Positions 18,938 to 28,659 are shown, counted from the stretch's first letter. The stretch: 64,000 nucleotides of DNA from Chitinophaga silvatica (GCF_003419895.1 NZ_QPMM01000006.1:372001-436000); one strand, 5' to 3'. Notes: generated by a model from the sequence alone, not told the origin. Made by a program: numbers and translations.

Positions 18938-19129
18938 CTCGCAAAGACGCAAAGAAGCTAAGAAGCAAAGGGAATTTTTTTAAGAAGCATAAGGATCAAA
19001 GCGGATGTCAATTATGTAGCTAATTTGTTTAATTAGAAACCTATTGTAGCTCTTAAAAATATTCGCTTCGATCCTTATGCTTCTTAAAAAAATTCCCTTT
19101 GCTTCTTAGCTTCTTTGCGTCTTTGCGAG
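18938..19129. repeat. Long perfect inverted repeat (element B), 60-bp arms
   Basis: Arms 18938-18997 and 19070-19129 are exact reverse complements over 60 bases, with five further paired bases after one mismatch and a 72-base AT-rich centre. The arm starts CTCGCAAAGACGCAAAG, continues with GAAGCTAAGAAGCAAAGGG and ends TTTTTTTAAGAAGCATAAGG. It fills nearly the whole gap between the two GH92 genes and ends 18 bases before the second ATG. It should terminate or strongly structure the intercistronic RNA. Confidence 0.95.
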
Positions 19130-19147
19130 TAACAACAAAATCAACAC

Positions 19148-21427
19148 ATGAAAAAACCAATCTTATCATTTTTGTTACTGGCATCTTTGCAGAGCTTTGC
19201 TCAGGAAAATGTGCTGCAATATGTAAAGCCAATTACAGGAACCCAAAGGATGGGTCATACCTATCCCGGTGCTACTGTACCATTTGGAATGGTGCAACTA
19301 AGCCCTGAAACTGATACCATTCCATACGATATGAATGGAAAGTATAATCCCGATGTTTATAAATATTGTGCAGGTTATCAATATGAAGACAAAACTATCG
19401 TAGGTTTTAGTCATACCCATTTTAGCGGTACAGGCCACTCCGATCTGGGCGATTTCCTTATTATGCCTACTGTGGGTACCTTACAGTTAAACCCCGGAAC
19501 CGCCGATAATCCCGAAAGTGGCTACCGCTCCCGCTTTTCTCATAGCACAGAAGTAGCCGAACCAGCATATTACAAAGTAAAACTGGAAGATGATAACATC
19601 CTTGCTGAATTAACTACCACCAACAGAGTTGGATTCCATCAATATACTTTTCCACAAACAGATCAGGCTCATATCATATTGGATATGATGTCGGGGATTT
19701 ATAATCATGAAAATAAAAATGTCTGGACTTTCATCAGAGTTGAAAACGATACACTGATTACAGGCTGGAGACAAACTAACGGTTGGGCACGTACGAGAAT
19801 TGAATATTTTGCTATGGTGTTTTCCAAACCATTTGTACAATATGGGCAGCAAAACAATTCTAAAGACGTTTATCGTGGCTTCTGGAGAAAATTTGATCAG
19901 ACAAAGAATTTCCCTGAAATGGCAGGTCGACAAATTCGTGCATACTTCGACTTTAAAACAACTGCCGGAGAGAAAATTAAAATCAAATTTGCATTGTCGC
20001 CGGTTAGTACTGCCGGCGCTGTAAAAAACCTATCTGAAATTCCAGGATGGGATTTTGAAGAGGTAAAACGTCAGGGGCAAGCACTTTGGACAAAAGAACT
20101 GAATAAAATCCACATAGAATCCAATAGCCGTGAAGAAAAAGAGAATTTCTATACAGCTATGTATCATGCTTTCATTAATCCTACTACCTATATGGATATT
20201 GATGGATCATACAGAGGATTGGATATGAATATACACCAGGCCGAAGGTTTTACGAACTATACTACTTTCTCTCTCTGGGATACATATAGAGCACTGCATC
20301 CGTTATTCAATGTGATTCAGCCTAAACGTAATGCAGATATGGTGCAATCGATGCTGAAACATTACGAGCAAAGCGCACAACATATGTTACCAATTTGGTC
20401 GCATTATGCAAATGAAAACTGGTGTATGATCGGTTATCATAGCGTTTCAGTAATTGCTGATGCTATTATGAAAGGAAATGCTCCCTTTGATGCTGAGAAA
20501 GCACTGGAAGCCTGTGTAACTACTGCCCGTCATCGCTCTTACGACGGATTGGAATACTATATAGATAAAGGTTATATACCTGAAGATAAAAACGGATCAT
20601 CAGTTTCCAAGACACTTGAATATGCATATGACGACTGGTGTATTGCACAGGTAGCGAAGAAGTTGGGTAAGACTGATATTTACAATGAGTTTATCAAACG
20701 TTCTGCTAATTATAAGAATGTGTATGATTCTCAATCAGGATTCATGCGTCCACGTTTGGATAACGGTACATTTAAAGCCAGCTTCGATCCGTTGCAAACA
20801 CACGACCAGGGATTCATTGAAGGGAATGCCTGGAACTACAGCTTATACGTACCGCATAATCCAGATGATATGATTGCTATGATGGGAGGTAAAAAACAAT
20901 TTACTCAGCATCTTGATTCTCTTTTCACAATGGAATTGCCTGATAAATACTTTGCAGAAACCGAAGATATTACCAGAGATGGAATCATCGGTAACTATGT
21001 GCATGGTAACGAACCTTCACATCATGTTGCTTATTTATACAACTGGACAGGTCAGCCATGGAAAACTCAGGAAAGAGTAAGAATGATTCTTAAAAAAATG
21101 TATCATCCAGGGCCTGATGGTTTAGGAGGTAATGATGATTGCGGACAAATGAGTGCCTGGTACATTTTCACTACTCTTGGGTTCTATCCTGTTTGTCCGG
21201 GTTCCGATCAGTATGCGCTGGGTAGTCCGGCAATTGAGAAAGCTACCTTACAATTGGAAAATGGGAAAACTTTTGTTGTGGATGTGAAGAATCAAAGCGA
21301 TAAGAATGTATATGTACAGAAAGTGGTTCTTAATGGTACTCCTTTAAATCGTTACTACATAACACATGATGAAATAATGAAAGGAGGAACTATCACTTTT
21401 GTGATGGGAGCTAAAGCGAAGAAATAA
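19148..21427 (+). CDS. GH92 family alpha-mannosidase
   Basis: 759 residues with signal peptide MKKPILSFLLLASLQSFAQ. Canonical GH92: PITGTQRMGHTYPGATVPFG at the start, GFSHTHFSGTG, HGNEPSHH with the expected acid E622, and the base loop NDDCGQMSAWY (D663, D664), then FTTLGFYPVCPGS. It should remove terminal mannose from alpha-mannans or N-glycan-like chains in the periplasm. It is clearly a paralogue of the upstream GH92 but diverged, so the pair is an old duplication with probable split specificity. No SusC/SusD pair is linked, so this is not a complete classical polysaccharide utilisation locus. Confidence 0.95.
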   Translation: MKKPILSFLLLASLQSFAQENVLQYVKPITGTQRMGHTYPGATVPFGMVQLSPETDTIPYDMNGKYNPDVYKYCAGYQYEDKTIVGFSHTHFSGTGHSDLGDFLIMPTVGTLQLNPGTADNPESGYRSRFSHSTEVAEPAYYKVKLEDDNILAELTTTNRVGFHQYTFPQTDQAHIILDMMSGIYNHENKNVWTFIRVENDTLITGWRQTNGWARTRIEYFAMVFSKPFVQYGQQNNSKDVYRGFWRKFDQTKNFPEMAGRQIRAYFDFKTTAGEKIKIKFALSPVSTAGAVKNLSEIPGWDFEEVKRQGQALWTKELNKIHIESNSREEKENFYTAMYHAFINPTTYMDIDGSYRGLDMNIHQAEGFTNYTTFSLWDTYRALHPLFNVIQPKRNADMVQSMLKHYEQSAQHMLPIWSHYANENWCMIGYHSVSVIADAIMKGNAPFDAEKALEACVTTARHRSYDGLEYYIDKGYIPEDKNGSSVSKTLEYAYDDWCIAQVAKKLGKTDIYNEFIKRSANYKNVYDSQSGFMRPRLDNGTFKASFDPLQTHDQGFIEGNAWNYSLYVPHNPDDMIAMMGGKKQFTQHLDSLFTMELPDKYFAETEDITRDGIIGNYVHGNEPSHHVAYLYNWTGQPWKTQERVRMILKKMYHPGPDGLGGNDDCGQMSAWYIFTTLGFYPVCPGSDQYALGSPAIEKATLQLENGKTFVVDVKNQSDKNVYVQKVVLNGTPLNRYYITHDEIMKGGTITFVMGAKAKK

Positions 21428-21501
21428 GATAGGAAAAATTAGGAGATGAGGGAATTTATTTCTTCATGACTTAATGTGTAAATTCACTACTAATACGAAG
21501 G

Positions 21502-21537
21502 GGCCGACTCAAAATACTTTTGGGTCGGCCTTTTTTT
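21502..21537 (+). terminator. Rho-independent terminator after the second GH92
   Basis: GGCCGAC ... GTCGGCC arms (21502-21508, 21524-21530) with inner CAAAA/TTTTG pairing, followed by seven T. Strong canonical terminator. Confidence 0.9.
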
Positions 21538-21709
21538 ATTTTGAGAAAAAGGGAGTATTTACTAAGATGTATTGTTATAATAAAATTGCTCTGCGCGGAG
21601 TTGTTTATTAAATTGGGGAAAGGCAAAAAGTAAAATCTTTAAAGTCACCTTTAAGCCGAGAGCTCTTAAAATCAGGTGATATGTAGGGCGAACTGATTAA
21701 AAAAGTTAA

Positions 21710-21865
21710 AAGAGATTTATTGAATATAAAAACACCAAAGACGGGTCTTATTTAGAACAGGCTCTTATTAACCAACATGGGCTGATGAAAAACGGGGGAA
21801 CGTTATTAAATGATGTAAATAGCATTAAAAGAGAACTTTGGGGGTTCTTTGGTGTAAAGCCGTAA
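21710..21865 (+). pseudogene. Remnant of a polymorphic-toxin-like C-terminus
   Basis: An open stretch without its own start ends at TAA 21863-21865 and reads SYLEQALINQHGL..NGGTLLNDVNSIKREL. The pattern EQALI-x-x-x-GG-x-LLN-x-x-NSI is, from memory, common near the end of Rhs or contact-dependent toxin domains. Upstream, stops occur in this frame at 21707, so only the tail survives. It sits 11 bases before the LRR gene, the usual place of a toxin before its immunity gene. Confidence 0.45.
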
Positions 21866-21876
21866 AAGGTATTAAA

Positions 21877-22899
21877 ATGAGAGCAAATCAAATACTTGAA
21901 TTTGGAGACTATTATAAAGATGAATTTTATCCCAAAACTTATCATGTCCAAGATCTTGAGAATGATGAGTTAATGGATACTGTTTCCCGCATACATATAA
22001 ATAGCAGAATTTCCACCTCCGAGTTAGAAGCAATAGCTGATGCATTGAAAAAAAGACCGCAGATAGATTTTCGCCTTTATAAGAATGCATTCCTTAATGA
22101 AGCAGAATGGGAGTTGTTCTCACACATTCGCAAGCTTTGGATTAGAATTGACAGAACATTACAGAGTCTTAATTTTCTTGAGAAAATTCCTATGCTTGAA
22201 AAATTAGCTATTGAAGGAAGTGTAGAGGAAAAAAATCCTTCATTATTACCATTGCAATTGTTAAAAAATCTAAAATGGCTTAACCTTGTAGATATTCAAC
22301 AGGATATTAATCAAATAGTCTGGCCAGGTGCACTTAATCATTTAGGTGTAACTATCCCTAAATTAAAAGAAGCTGATTTTCTATCTAAAATTCCTGCAAT
22401 TCATAATCTTGGTATTCATCAAACTAAAATAAAAGATTACAGCTTCCTTATTAATATTCCTGACCTACGTGTACTATGGCTTTCACAATTAAGCAACTTT
22501 AATGATGATGATTCAAAACTATTGTCTAAAATGAAAGATTTGCAATTAGTGTATTTGTCTCGCTGTAAAAGGATAACTAATCTTGATTTTGTTCCTGAAG
22601 TAAATGAATTAAAAATTCTGAAAATAGATCATATTAACATTGCCTCATTCGATCCTTTATCCCAAAGTCCGCAACTGAACACACTATCGGCATCTTATGT
22701 AACACCCCTTGATAAAAGAATTGATGGACTTCTAAATCTTAAACATGTATATTTTGGAGGAGATATTCCCAAAGATGAAGTAGCGCGTTTCAAAAAGGAA
22801 TTTAAAGGAATTGATGCAGTAATAGGCCCAGAAATAATTAAAGGCAACCTGGCTGCTAATGAAGCATTATTCGAAATGTCATATATTTACCAAGTGTAG
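21877..22899 (+). CDS. Leucine-rich-repeat protein, possible immunity protein
   Basis: 340 residues with no signal peptide or membrane segment, hence cytoplasmic. An N-terminal region of about 60 residues (MRANQILEFGDYY) precedes irregular leucine-rich repeats such as LQSLNFLEKIPMLEKLAIEG, LLKNLKWLNLVDI and IPDLRVLWLSQLSNF, continuing to about residue 300. ATG 21877 is chosen over an upstream non-ATG codon in the same frame. The gene is AT-rich and follows a toxin-like remnant. LRR proteins of this type often lie beside polymorphic toxins as immunity proteins, so an orphan immunity role is plausible but unproven. It could equally be an ordinary protein-interaction scaffold. Confidence 0.75.
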   Translation: MRANQILEFGDYYKDEFYPKTYHVQDLENDELMDTVSRIHINSRISTSELEAIADALKKRPQIDFRLYKNAFLNEAEWELFSHIRKLWIRIDRTLQSLNFLEKIPMLEKLAIEGSVEEKNPSLLPLQLLKNLKWLNLVDIQQDINQIVWPGALNHLGVTIPKLKEADFLSKIPAIHNLGIHQTKIKDYSFLINIPDLRVLWLSQLSNFNDDDSKLLSKMKDLQLVYLSRCKRITNLDFVPEVNELKILKIDHINIASFDPLSQSPQLNTLSASYVTPLDKRIDGLLNLKHVYFGGDIPKDEVARFKKEFKGIDAVIGPEIIKGNLAANEALFEMSYIYQV

Positions 22900-23183
22900 T
22901 TATAATTTAGTTTATAAAATTTCAGACATCTTATTATATAATAAATGCCTGGAATTTTATGCTTTTATTGATTATTTCCTACAACGCAAATTAGTTTCCA
23001 TTCTCTAAAGTAAACTTAATAGTAAATGTATAAGTGTTGGGGGTAAGTCAACATTTAGCGCAATTGGAAAACATCACATCAAATTATTCTGACAAATTGC
23101 CGTATACGGATCCGTACGTACGGTGATGTGAGAGGACAGGTAACCAAATAATGGCTACCTTCCTACTCGATTTCAATAATTAC

Positions 23184-24335
23184 TTAGTCACTAATTACAA
23201 CCATTATTGGATTGGTCTTATAAATATCACCATTGTCATGAGTAAATTTTACTCTCATCATATAAGTTCCAGCCGGTAAAGTTGGTCTTATTACAATCTG
23301 GTGTATTTCATTAAATGCGATCATATTTTCCATTTGCGGCGTACCACTTATAAACTCCATTTCATTAGCCGGATATCCTTTGCCACAAACATTCTGGTTA
23401 GAACCATTCATCACTTCAATAAGTTGGAGGATTTGAGTACCCTGATAAATTTCAACTTCAATTTTTCCAGGAATTGCCGGAATACCTTGGATAGTTCGAG
23501 GACTAACTCCAATACTCTGATTCATGAATCTACCATAAAGCTGAACAAAACGGCAGCCCGACATATTAGTAACACGGGAAGAATCCAGTATAGTAACCCT
23601 ATTAAACATTTTTACTGTGGCTGTATCCAATCTTTGATTAAGGGCACCACTAAAAGTTCTGAAGATAGTATTATTGATTTTCAGATAGAAGTTACTAAAA
23701 TCTATATACCCCTTACCCACTACTATATTTAAAGGATATGATATGCTAATAGCATTATCATTCAGCGTTTTAACGGTAAGATCATAAGTTTTGGTAGAAT
23801 CATTTTTAGAGGTCAATACCGCTTTGTTGGTCTGCTCATTAAATCCTGCGCCATAAAATATTTGCTCTCCACCTTCGATTCCAACTATTTTATTAATGTT
23901 ATAGAGATTGGCCCAGTCAGGGGTATTCATGTTATACATTTTCATATAATCGAGGCTGAAGCTGGGAGTCGTAAATTCCAGGGAGTCTGCTATTTTCACT
24001 TCATTATTCTGACGAAGCGTCAGGCGGGCTTTATACTTGGTTTTTCTGACAAGTGAGGCAAATGAAAATGCTTCATTGTTATGTGGGTTCAAAGTAGTGG
24101 AACTACCGTCAGTAGTCAATTCTACAGAGGCATTATACTGAAGCAGTTTACTGGCTTCGCCACTAACTTTAATCAATGCAATATCGGAAGTAAGATCGAG
24201 TAACTGAATTTTGGCAGTTGCTGCAAATTGATTCAGTTCTGCATTTGATTTTTCAACATTTTTTTCATCTTTTTTCGAACAGGATGCTAAGAATGCAACC
24301 GATAGTACCAGGGGTAGGATCTTTTTCAAAGGCAT
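23184..24335 (-). CDS. Hypothetical lipoprotein with beta-sandwich (IPT/TIG-like) content
   Basis: 383 residues from the start chosen at ATG 24335 (MPLKKILPLVLSVAFLASC), which gives a clean lipoprotein signal with Cys19. The same frame is open 66 bases further upstream (MSYYYYFCNLKTYFF), but that extension would bury the signal. The mature part is strand-rich with no catalytic motif I recognise. A segment NKIVGIEGGEQIFYGAGFNE resembles the start of an IPT/TIG fold (G-x-G-F). It lies downstream of the sugar-oxidation locus but is separated from it by a strong terminator, so it is probably an independent unit. Function unknown. Confidence 0.7.
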   Translation of the reverse strand: MPLKKILPLVLSVAFLASCSKKDEKNVEKSNAELNQFAATAKIQLLDLTSDIALIKVSGEASKLLQYNASVELTTDGSSTTLNPHNNEAFSFASLVRKTKYKARLTLRQNNEVKIADSLEFTTPSFSLDYMKMYNMNTPDWANLYNINKIVGIEGGEQIFYGAGFNEQTNKAVLTSKNDSTKTYDLTVKTLNDNAISISYPLNIVVGKGYIDFSNFYLKINNTIFRTFSGALNQRLDTATVKMFNRVTILDSSRVTNMSGCRFVQLYGRFMNQSIGVSPRTIQGIPAIPGKIEVEIYQGTQILQLIEVMNGSNQNVCGKGYPANEMEFISGTPQMENMIAFNEIHQIVIRPTLPAGTYMMRVKFTHDNGDIYKTNPIMVVISD

Positions 24336-24429
24336 AGGTTTTAATTTGTAAAGTGCAAAGAAATAAGTTTTTAAATTACAGAAATAGTAGTAATACGACA
24401 TAAACTTATCATGCCTGAAAATGGCAAAA

Positions 24430-24460
24430 AAAAGGGCACCTCAAAAATGAGATGCCCTTT
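24430..24460 (-). terminator. Terminator at the end of the sugar-oxidation locus
   Basis: Arms AAAGGGCACCTC / GAGATGCCCTTT (24431-24442, 24449-24460) with one mismatch and a six-base loop. On the minus strand it is followed by a run of T (24430-24426). It lies just after the stop of the 1134-residue fusion gene. Confidence 0.88.
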
Positions 24461-24478
24461 CCTTATAAATGTTGATTA

Positions 24479-27400
24479 TTAAGGAAGTAATGCTACAGAA
24501 ACCACACCTAACTGCACTTTTTGATTTGCGTCGGTTGATTTGAAACGGAGATACAGGTTGTGTAATTTGCCGTCAGTAACCGGAGTAAATTTAAGCATAG
24601 CTTTATTAGGAGCCATGGCTACTGCGCCCGGGCCGATTGTTAGTTCTCCCAAACGAGTACCATTTTCATCATCTAAGAATACTTCAACAACATATCCTTG
24701 TTGAAGAGCTTCCTGAGACATATAAGTCAGTTCAATTCCACCAACTTCAGTCAGATCAAGTTTATTATAACTTGCAGAACCACCATCAGTAGGAATTAAG
24801 AGCTTCATGTTATTGATAGAGAAAGCAGAAACGCCATTACCTTTAGAATAATCGCCTGCACCCAGTTTAGAGTTGCGCAGTTCGATGGTTGCAATACCGG
24901 TAATTGGTTTGATACCAGGACCACCTTTATCGGTATAGCTGGCAAGCATATACAATGTACCATTGTCTTTTACTTCGCCACCCAAAGTTGGGTTAATGCT
25001 ACCACTAACAGGCAGGGAAGCTACCTTAGTAGTATTACCACCTACAGAGTAGATATATTCTACCAATTGTTTAGCTTCTCCCATTGAAATGGCAGGGTGA
25101 GCAGACATAGCTGTTTCTCCCCAAACTCCACCACCACCATTGATGATTTTCTTAGCCAGTTTTTCAGGTGCTTCAGGATCATTTTTGTATTTCTCAGCCA
25201 CTTGTTTGAATGATGGTCCTATAGATTTTTCATCAACTTTGTGACAAGTCTTACAATCAGAAACTTCCATGATATTTTTACCAGCAATAGCGCCGCTGAT
25301 GATCTGGTGACCCTGAGGAGCTGCTGCTTTATCTTTTCCATCGATATAATCAGCTTTCACAAAGATGTTGTTAACATCCAGTTTACCATCAGCTGAATTA
25401 CCGTCTTCTTTATCATTAATGTTAACGGTATAACGAACTTGTTTGCCCGGGAAGTAGAACATCTTGTTACCAGCGATGTCGATTTTCACTTCAGGAGTTT
25501 CGTTACCGGCGTATAAGTCGATGTTTTTACTTTTGGTTTTAGCGCCTTTATCATCAGCCACTTCAACGAATGCCTGGTATTCGCCAGCGGTAGTGTATGT
25601 ATATTCTACAAAAGGTTCGGTAGTTTCTTTTTTGGTTCCATTACCGAAGTTCCACATATAAGTAAGTTTATCGCCATCCGGATCTTTAGAACCTTCAGCA
25701 CTTAATTTTACTTTAAATGGCAGACCACCGGTTTGGTGACTTGCAGAAATTTCAACCTTAGGAGCGCGGTTACCACCGTTGTAATCGATACGTACAAGAC
25801 CAGCATCAGCATTCTTGCTAAACCAGCCATTACCATATTCAAGTACATACATGCGGCCATCAGGGCCCATTTCCATGTCGATAGGTGCAATGAATTTGGT
25901 ATGCGGCATGAATTTCTCCATTTTAGAGAAATTACCGTTTTTATCCATTGTTACAGCCATGATCCAACCACGAATCCAGTCATAGATAAACAGTTTACCA
26001 TTAAAGTATTCAGGGAAACGTGTTTCTTTCGGATAGAATTCGCTGTAGTATACTGGTCCGGCTTCGGCATTACGACCTCCGGAACCTACAATCGGGAATT
26101 CTTCAGATTTACCATAAGGGTACCAGATGAAAGCAGATGTAGCTGGTGGCAGTTCCTTCAAGCCAGTATTATTACGAGAATGGTTGATTGGTTTTAACGG
26201 ATCGTAATATGGTCCGCTTTCTCCTGTTTCGTAATCATACATTCTGTAAGGTTTGTTATTAGCGATAAACATAGGATAACCGAAGAAACCTGGTTTCTTG
26301 GCCTGGTTTATCTCATCATAACCTCTTGGTCCGCGAAGTGAATCATCGTTATTTGCATCAGGTCCTACTTCTCCCCAATATACAAACCCGGTTTTCTGGT
26401 CCACTGTCATACGATATGGGTTACGAGTACCCATTGCGAAGATTTCAGGACGAGTGTTGGCAGTACCTTCAGGGAAGAGGTTACCTTTTGGAATAGAGTA
26501 AGAACCGTCTTCGTTTACTTTAATACGAATGATTTTACCACGGAGATCATTGGTATTTGCAGAACCACGCAGATCATCATATTGGAGGTGACCTGGTCTG
26601 TCGTCGGTTGGGCCAAATCCTTTGCTCACATATTTCTGACCTGGTTCGTCGAATGGTGTGGTATTATCACCTGTAGATAAATAAAGTAAACCATCAGGTC
26701 CGAATGCGATAGAACCGCCGGTATGGCAGCAGATATCACGTTGTGAATAGAACTGAAGGATTACTTTTTCAGAAGACATATCAAGTTTGTTGTTTTCGAA
26801 TTTGAAACGAGACAAACGGTTTACAGAAGTGTCTTTAGGTGAATACATCGTATAGATGTAGTGATTGTCTTTGAAGTGAGGGTCGGCAGCCAGACCGATG
26901 AAACCTTCTTCAGCATTTACTTTAGGAGCATCGGTATGGTGATAAACATTCAATATTCCTACCTGAGAGAGTTTTTTCTCGGCATTATTATAGAGCATCA
27001 GTTCACCACGACGTTGAGCGATCAGCACGTCGAGGTTCGGAAGTATAGCCATTTCCGTTGGTTCGAATAATTCGCCGGATACCAATTGGGTTCTGGTGAA
27101 ACGATCTTCCTCCGGAACGCGTAAGGTAGTAGCGCGGCTATAATCCAGCACCAGGTTTTTACCGATAGCGTATTTGATACCGCCAGCCAGGTGTTTCAGG
27201 AACAGGCTATCTGTATATGATTCTTCGGTATGTCCTAAGCCAGTATAGAAAGCACGGCCACCGTCGTAATCATGATACCAGCTAATTGGGTGATTACCAT
27301 TCATAGTACCGCCTTCATAGCTCTTTTCATCGAGTTTCAGCAATACAGTAGTAGTGGTATCTACGTTTTTATAATTATACCATTCGTCGGTATGTTCCCA

Positions 27401-27883
27401 TTTTTCCGGGAGTCCTTCAGTTGCAGGGAAAGATTTATCAACTATTTGGATAGAAGCTTTATGCACACCTGGAGGGTGGTTTTGAAACCATGCGCCGGCG
27501 AGGTGGTTATACCATCCCCACTCGTATTCGGCATCAGCAGCGGCGTGAATACCAACGTATCCACCACCAGCCTGAATATATCTTTCAAAGTCGGCTTCCT
27601 GGTAATTATCCAACAGATCGCCAGTGGTATTGAGGAAGATTACTGCAGAATATTGTTGAAGCGTGTCTTCATTAAATTTAGAAGCATCAACAGTAGTATC
27701 AACATCAAATCCATTTTCCTGCCCTAATTTATACATGGCGGTAATACCAGGTGTAATAGAAGAGTGGTGAAAGCCGGCAGTTTTTGTGAATACCAGTACT
27801 TTAGGTTTTCCCGGGCGGGATTTCTGACAGGCAGCAAAACCAACAAGCGCCAGGAGAAGAAGAAGTTTAATTGAATTTTTCAT
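24479..27883 (-). CDS. ThuA - PQQ-type sugar dehydrogenase - PKD - cytochrome c - CBM fusion lipoprotein
   Basis: 1134 residues, exported lipoprotein (Cys19 in VGFAACQK). Domain order: ThuA, about 27-240 (VLVFTKTAGFHH; EWYNY); glucose/sorbosone dehydrogenase-like beta-propeller, about 260-690 (QRDICCHTGGSIAFGPDG, RNPYRMTVD); PKD, about 700-800 (SKDPDGDKLTYMWNFGNG); class I cytochrome c with CKTCH at 877-881; and a C-terminal carbohydrate-binding-module-like beta domain, about 985-1134. The dehydrogenase domain would oxidise a sugar and pass electrons to the tethered heme. ThuA is linked to disaccharide (trehalose) use and to 3-keto sugars. Only 8 bases separate it from the upstream ThuA gene. 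The exact substrate and whether PQQ is the cofactor cannot be read from sequence. Confidence 0.9.
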   Translation of the reverse strand: MKNSIKLLLLLALVGFAACQKSRPGKPKVLVFTKTAGFHHSSITPGITAMYKLGQENGFDVDTTVDASKFNEDTLQQYSAVIFLNTTGDLLDNYQEADFERYIQAGGGYVGIHAAADAEYEWGWYNHLAGAWFQNHPPGVHKASIQIVDKSFPATEGLPEKWEHTDEWYNYKNVDTTTTVLLKLDEKSYEGGTMNGNHPISWYHDYDGGRAFYTGLGHTEESYTDSLFLKHLAGGIKYAIGKNLVLDYSRATTLRVPEEDRFTRTQLVSGELFEPTEMAILPNLDVLIAQRRGELMLYNNAEKKLSQVGILNVYHHTDAPKVNAEEGFIGLAADPHFKDNHYIYTMYSPKDTSVNRLSRFKFENNKLDMSSEKVILQFYSQRDICCHTGGSIAFGPDGLLYLSTGDNTTPFDEPGQKYVSKGFGPTDDRPGHLQYDDLRGSANTNDLRGKIIRIKVNEDGSYSIPKGNLFPEGTANTRPEIFAMGTRNPYRMTVDQKTGFVYWGEVGPDANNDDSLRGPRGYDEINQAKKPGFFGYPMFIANNKPYRMYDYETGESGPYYDPLKPINHSRNNTGLKELPPATSAFIWYPYGKSEEFPIVGSGGRNAEAGPVYYSEFYPKETRFPEYFNGKLFIYDWIRGWIMAVTMDKNGNFSKMEKFMPHTKFIAPIDMEMGPDGRMYVLEYGNGWFSKNADAGLVRIDYNGGNRAPKVEISASHQTGGLPFKVKLSAEGSKDPDGDKLTYMWNFGNGTKKETTEPFVEYTYTTAGEYQAFVEVADDKGAKTKSKNIDLYAGNETPEVKIDIAGNKMFYFPGKQVRYTVNINDKEDGNSADGKLDVNNIFVKADYIDGKDKAAAPQGHQIISGAIAGKNIMEVSDCKTCHKVDEKSIGPSFKQVAEKYKNDPEAPEKLAKKIINGGGGVWGETAMSAHPAISMGEAKQLVEYIYSVGGNTTKVASLPVSGSINPTLGGEVKDNGTLYMLASYTDKGGPGIKPITGIATIELRNSKLGAGDYSKGNGVSAFSINNMKLLIPTDGGSASYNKLDLTEVGGIELTYMSQEALQQGYVVEVFLDDENGTRLGELTIGPGAVAMAPNKAMLKFTPVTDGKLHNLYLRFKSTDANQKVQLGVVSVALLP

Positions 27884-27891
27884 TACTATAG

Positions 27892-28641
27892 CTAGTCTTT
27901 TTTAGTGGGTTTCCAGTTGCCGATGGAATACTCGATTCCACCCAGCAAATGCTTCAAAAATACAGGATCCTGATAGGCTTCCTTAACGTGGCCCAGCTCA
28001 GTATAAAAGGCGCGTCCACCCTCGAAATCATGGTACCAGCACATTGGATGGTTATCCCCATTTTTACCGCCGTTGTAGGTGCTTTCATCAATTTTGATCA
28101 GCACATTAACATCGGGGTTAAGATTTCTGAAGTTGTACCACTCATCTTTACGGATCCATTCATCTGGCAAGTCTTTAGTAGCCGGATGATTGTGATCAAT
28201 AACTCTGAGTGTAGCGGTTTGTTGGGCAGGGTGACTTAAAAACCAGGCACCAGCCAACTTGTTGTACCAAGGCCAATCATACTCTGTATCTGTAGCAGCA
28301 TGAATCCCCATCCATGCTCCACCTTTGTGTATATAATTTTCGAAAGCTACCTGTTGTGTACTATCCAACACATCACCGGTAGTGCAGCTGAAAATTACAG
28401 CAGCATAATTTTTAAGATTGGAAGGAGTGAAAACACTGGCATCTTCCGTAGTGTCTACCTTAAAACCATTTTCTTCTCCGAGTTTCATGATTGCCAGTTT
28501 AGCAGCTGGAATACAATCGTGACGGAAACCTTTGGTTTTGGAGAACACTAAAACTCTTTTAACTTTTGGTTTATGACCTGCATTTGCAACTGTCGCACCA
28601 ATGAGGAGCATGAGTGTTAAAAACGTGGTTAATGTTTTCAT
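27892..28641 (-). CDS. ThuA domain protein
   Basis: 249 residues with signal peptide MKTLTTFLTLMLLIGATVANA, so periplasmic. Single ThuA (class I glutamine amidotransferase-like) domain: VLVFSKTKGFRHDCIP, SCTTGDVLD, GIHAATDTEYDWPWYNKLAG, DEWYNF. It is a close paralogue of the ThuA domain at the start of the next gene, as the segments HPAQQ/HPPGV and YHDFEGGRAFYTELGH show. ThuA-like proteins occur with Gfo/Idh dehydrogenases and DUF1080 hydrolases in oxidative sugar loci. The reaction is not firmly known. The gene sits between inverted repeat C and the fusion gene in the same direction. Confidence 0.88.
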   Translation of the reverse strand: MKTLTTFLTLMLLIGATVANAGHKPKVKRVLVFSKTKGFRHDCIPAAKLAIMKLGEENGFKVDTTEDASVFTPSNLKNYAAVIFSCTTGDVLDSTQQVAFENYIHKGGAWMGIHAATDTEYDWPWYNKLAGAWFLSHPAQQTATLRVIDHNHPATKDLPDEWIRKDEWYNFRNLNPDVNVLIKIDESTYNGGKNGDNHPMCWYHDFEGGRAFYTELGHVKEAYQDPVFLKHLLGGIEYSIGNWKPTKKD

Positions 28642-28659
28642 TGTATACGTGGGTTATTG

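Noticed and set aside
16648-21427. Complete mannan polysaccharide utilisation locus
   Set aside because: No SusC/SusD-like genes are linked; only the regulator and two GH92 genes are present.
23103-23131. Palindrome-rich CCGTATACGGATCCGTACG segment
   Set aside because: Only TACGGATCCGTA is truly symmetrical and no gene or repeat partner was found, so no function is claimed.
24336-24401. Upstream extension of the lipoprotein gene (start at 24401)
   Set aside because: It would place MSYYYYFCNLK before a clean lipoprotein signal; ATG 24335 is preferred.
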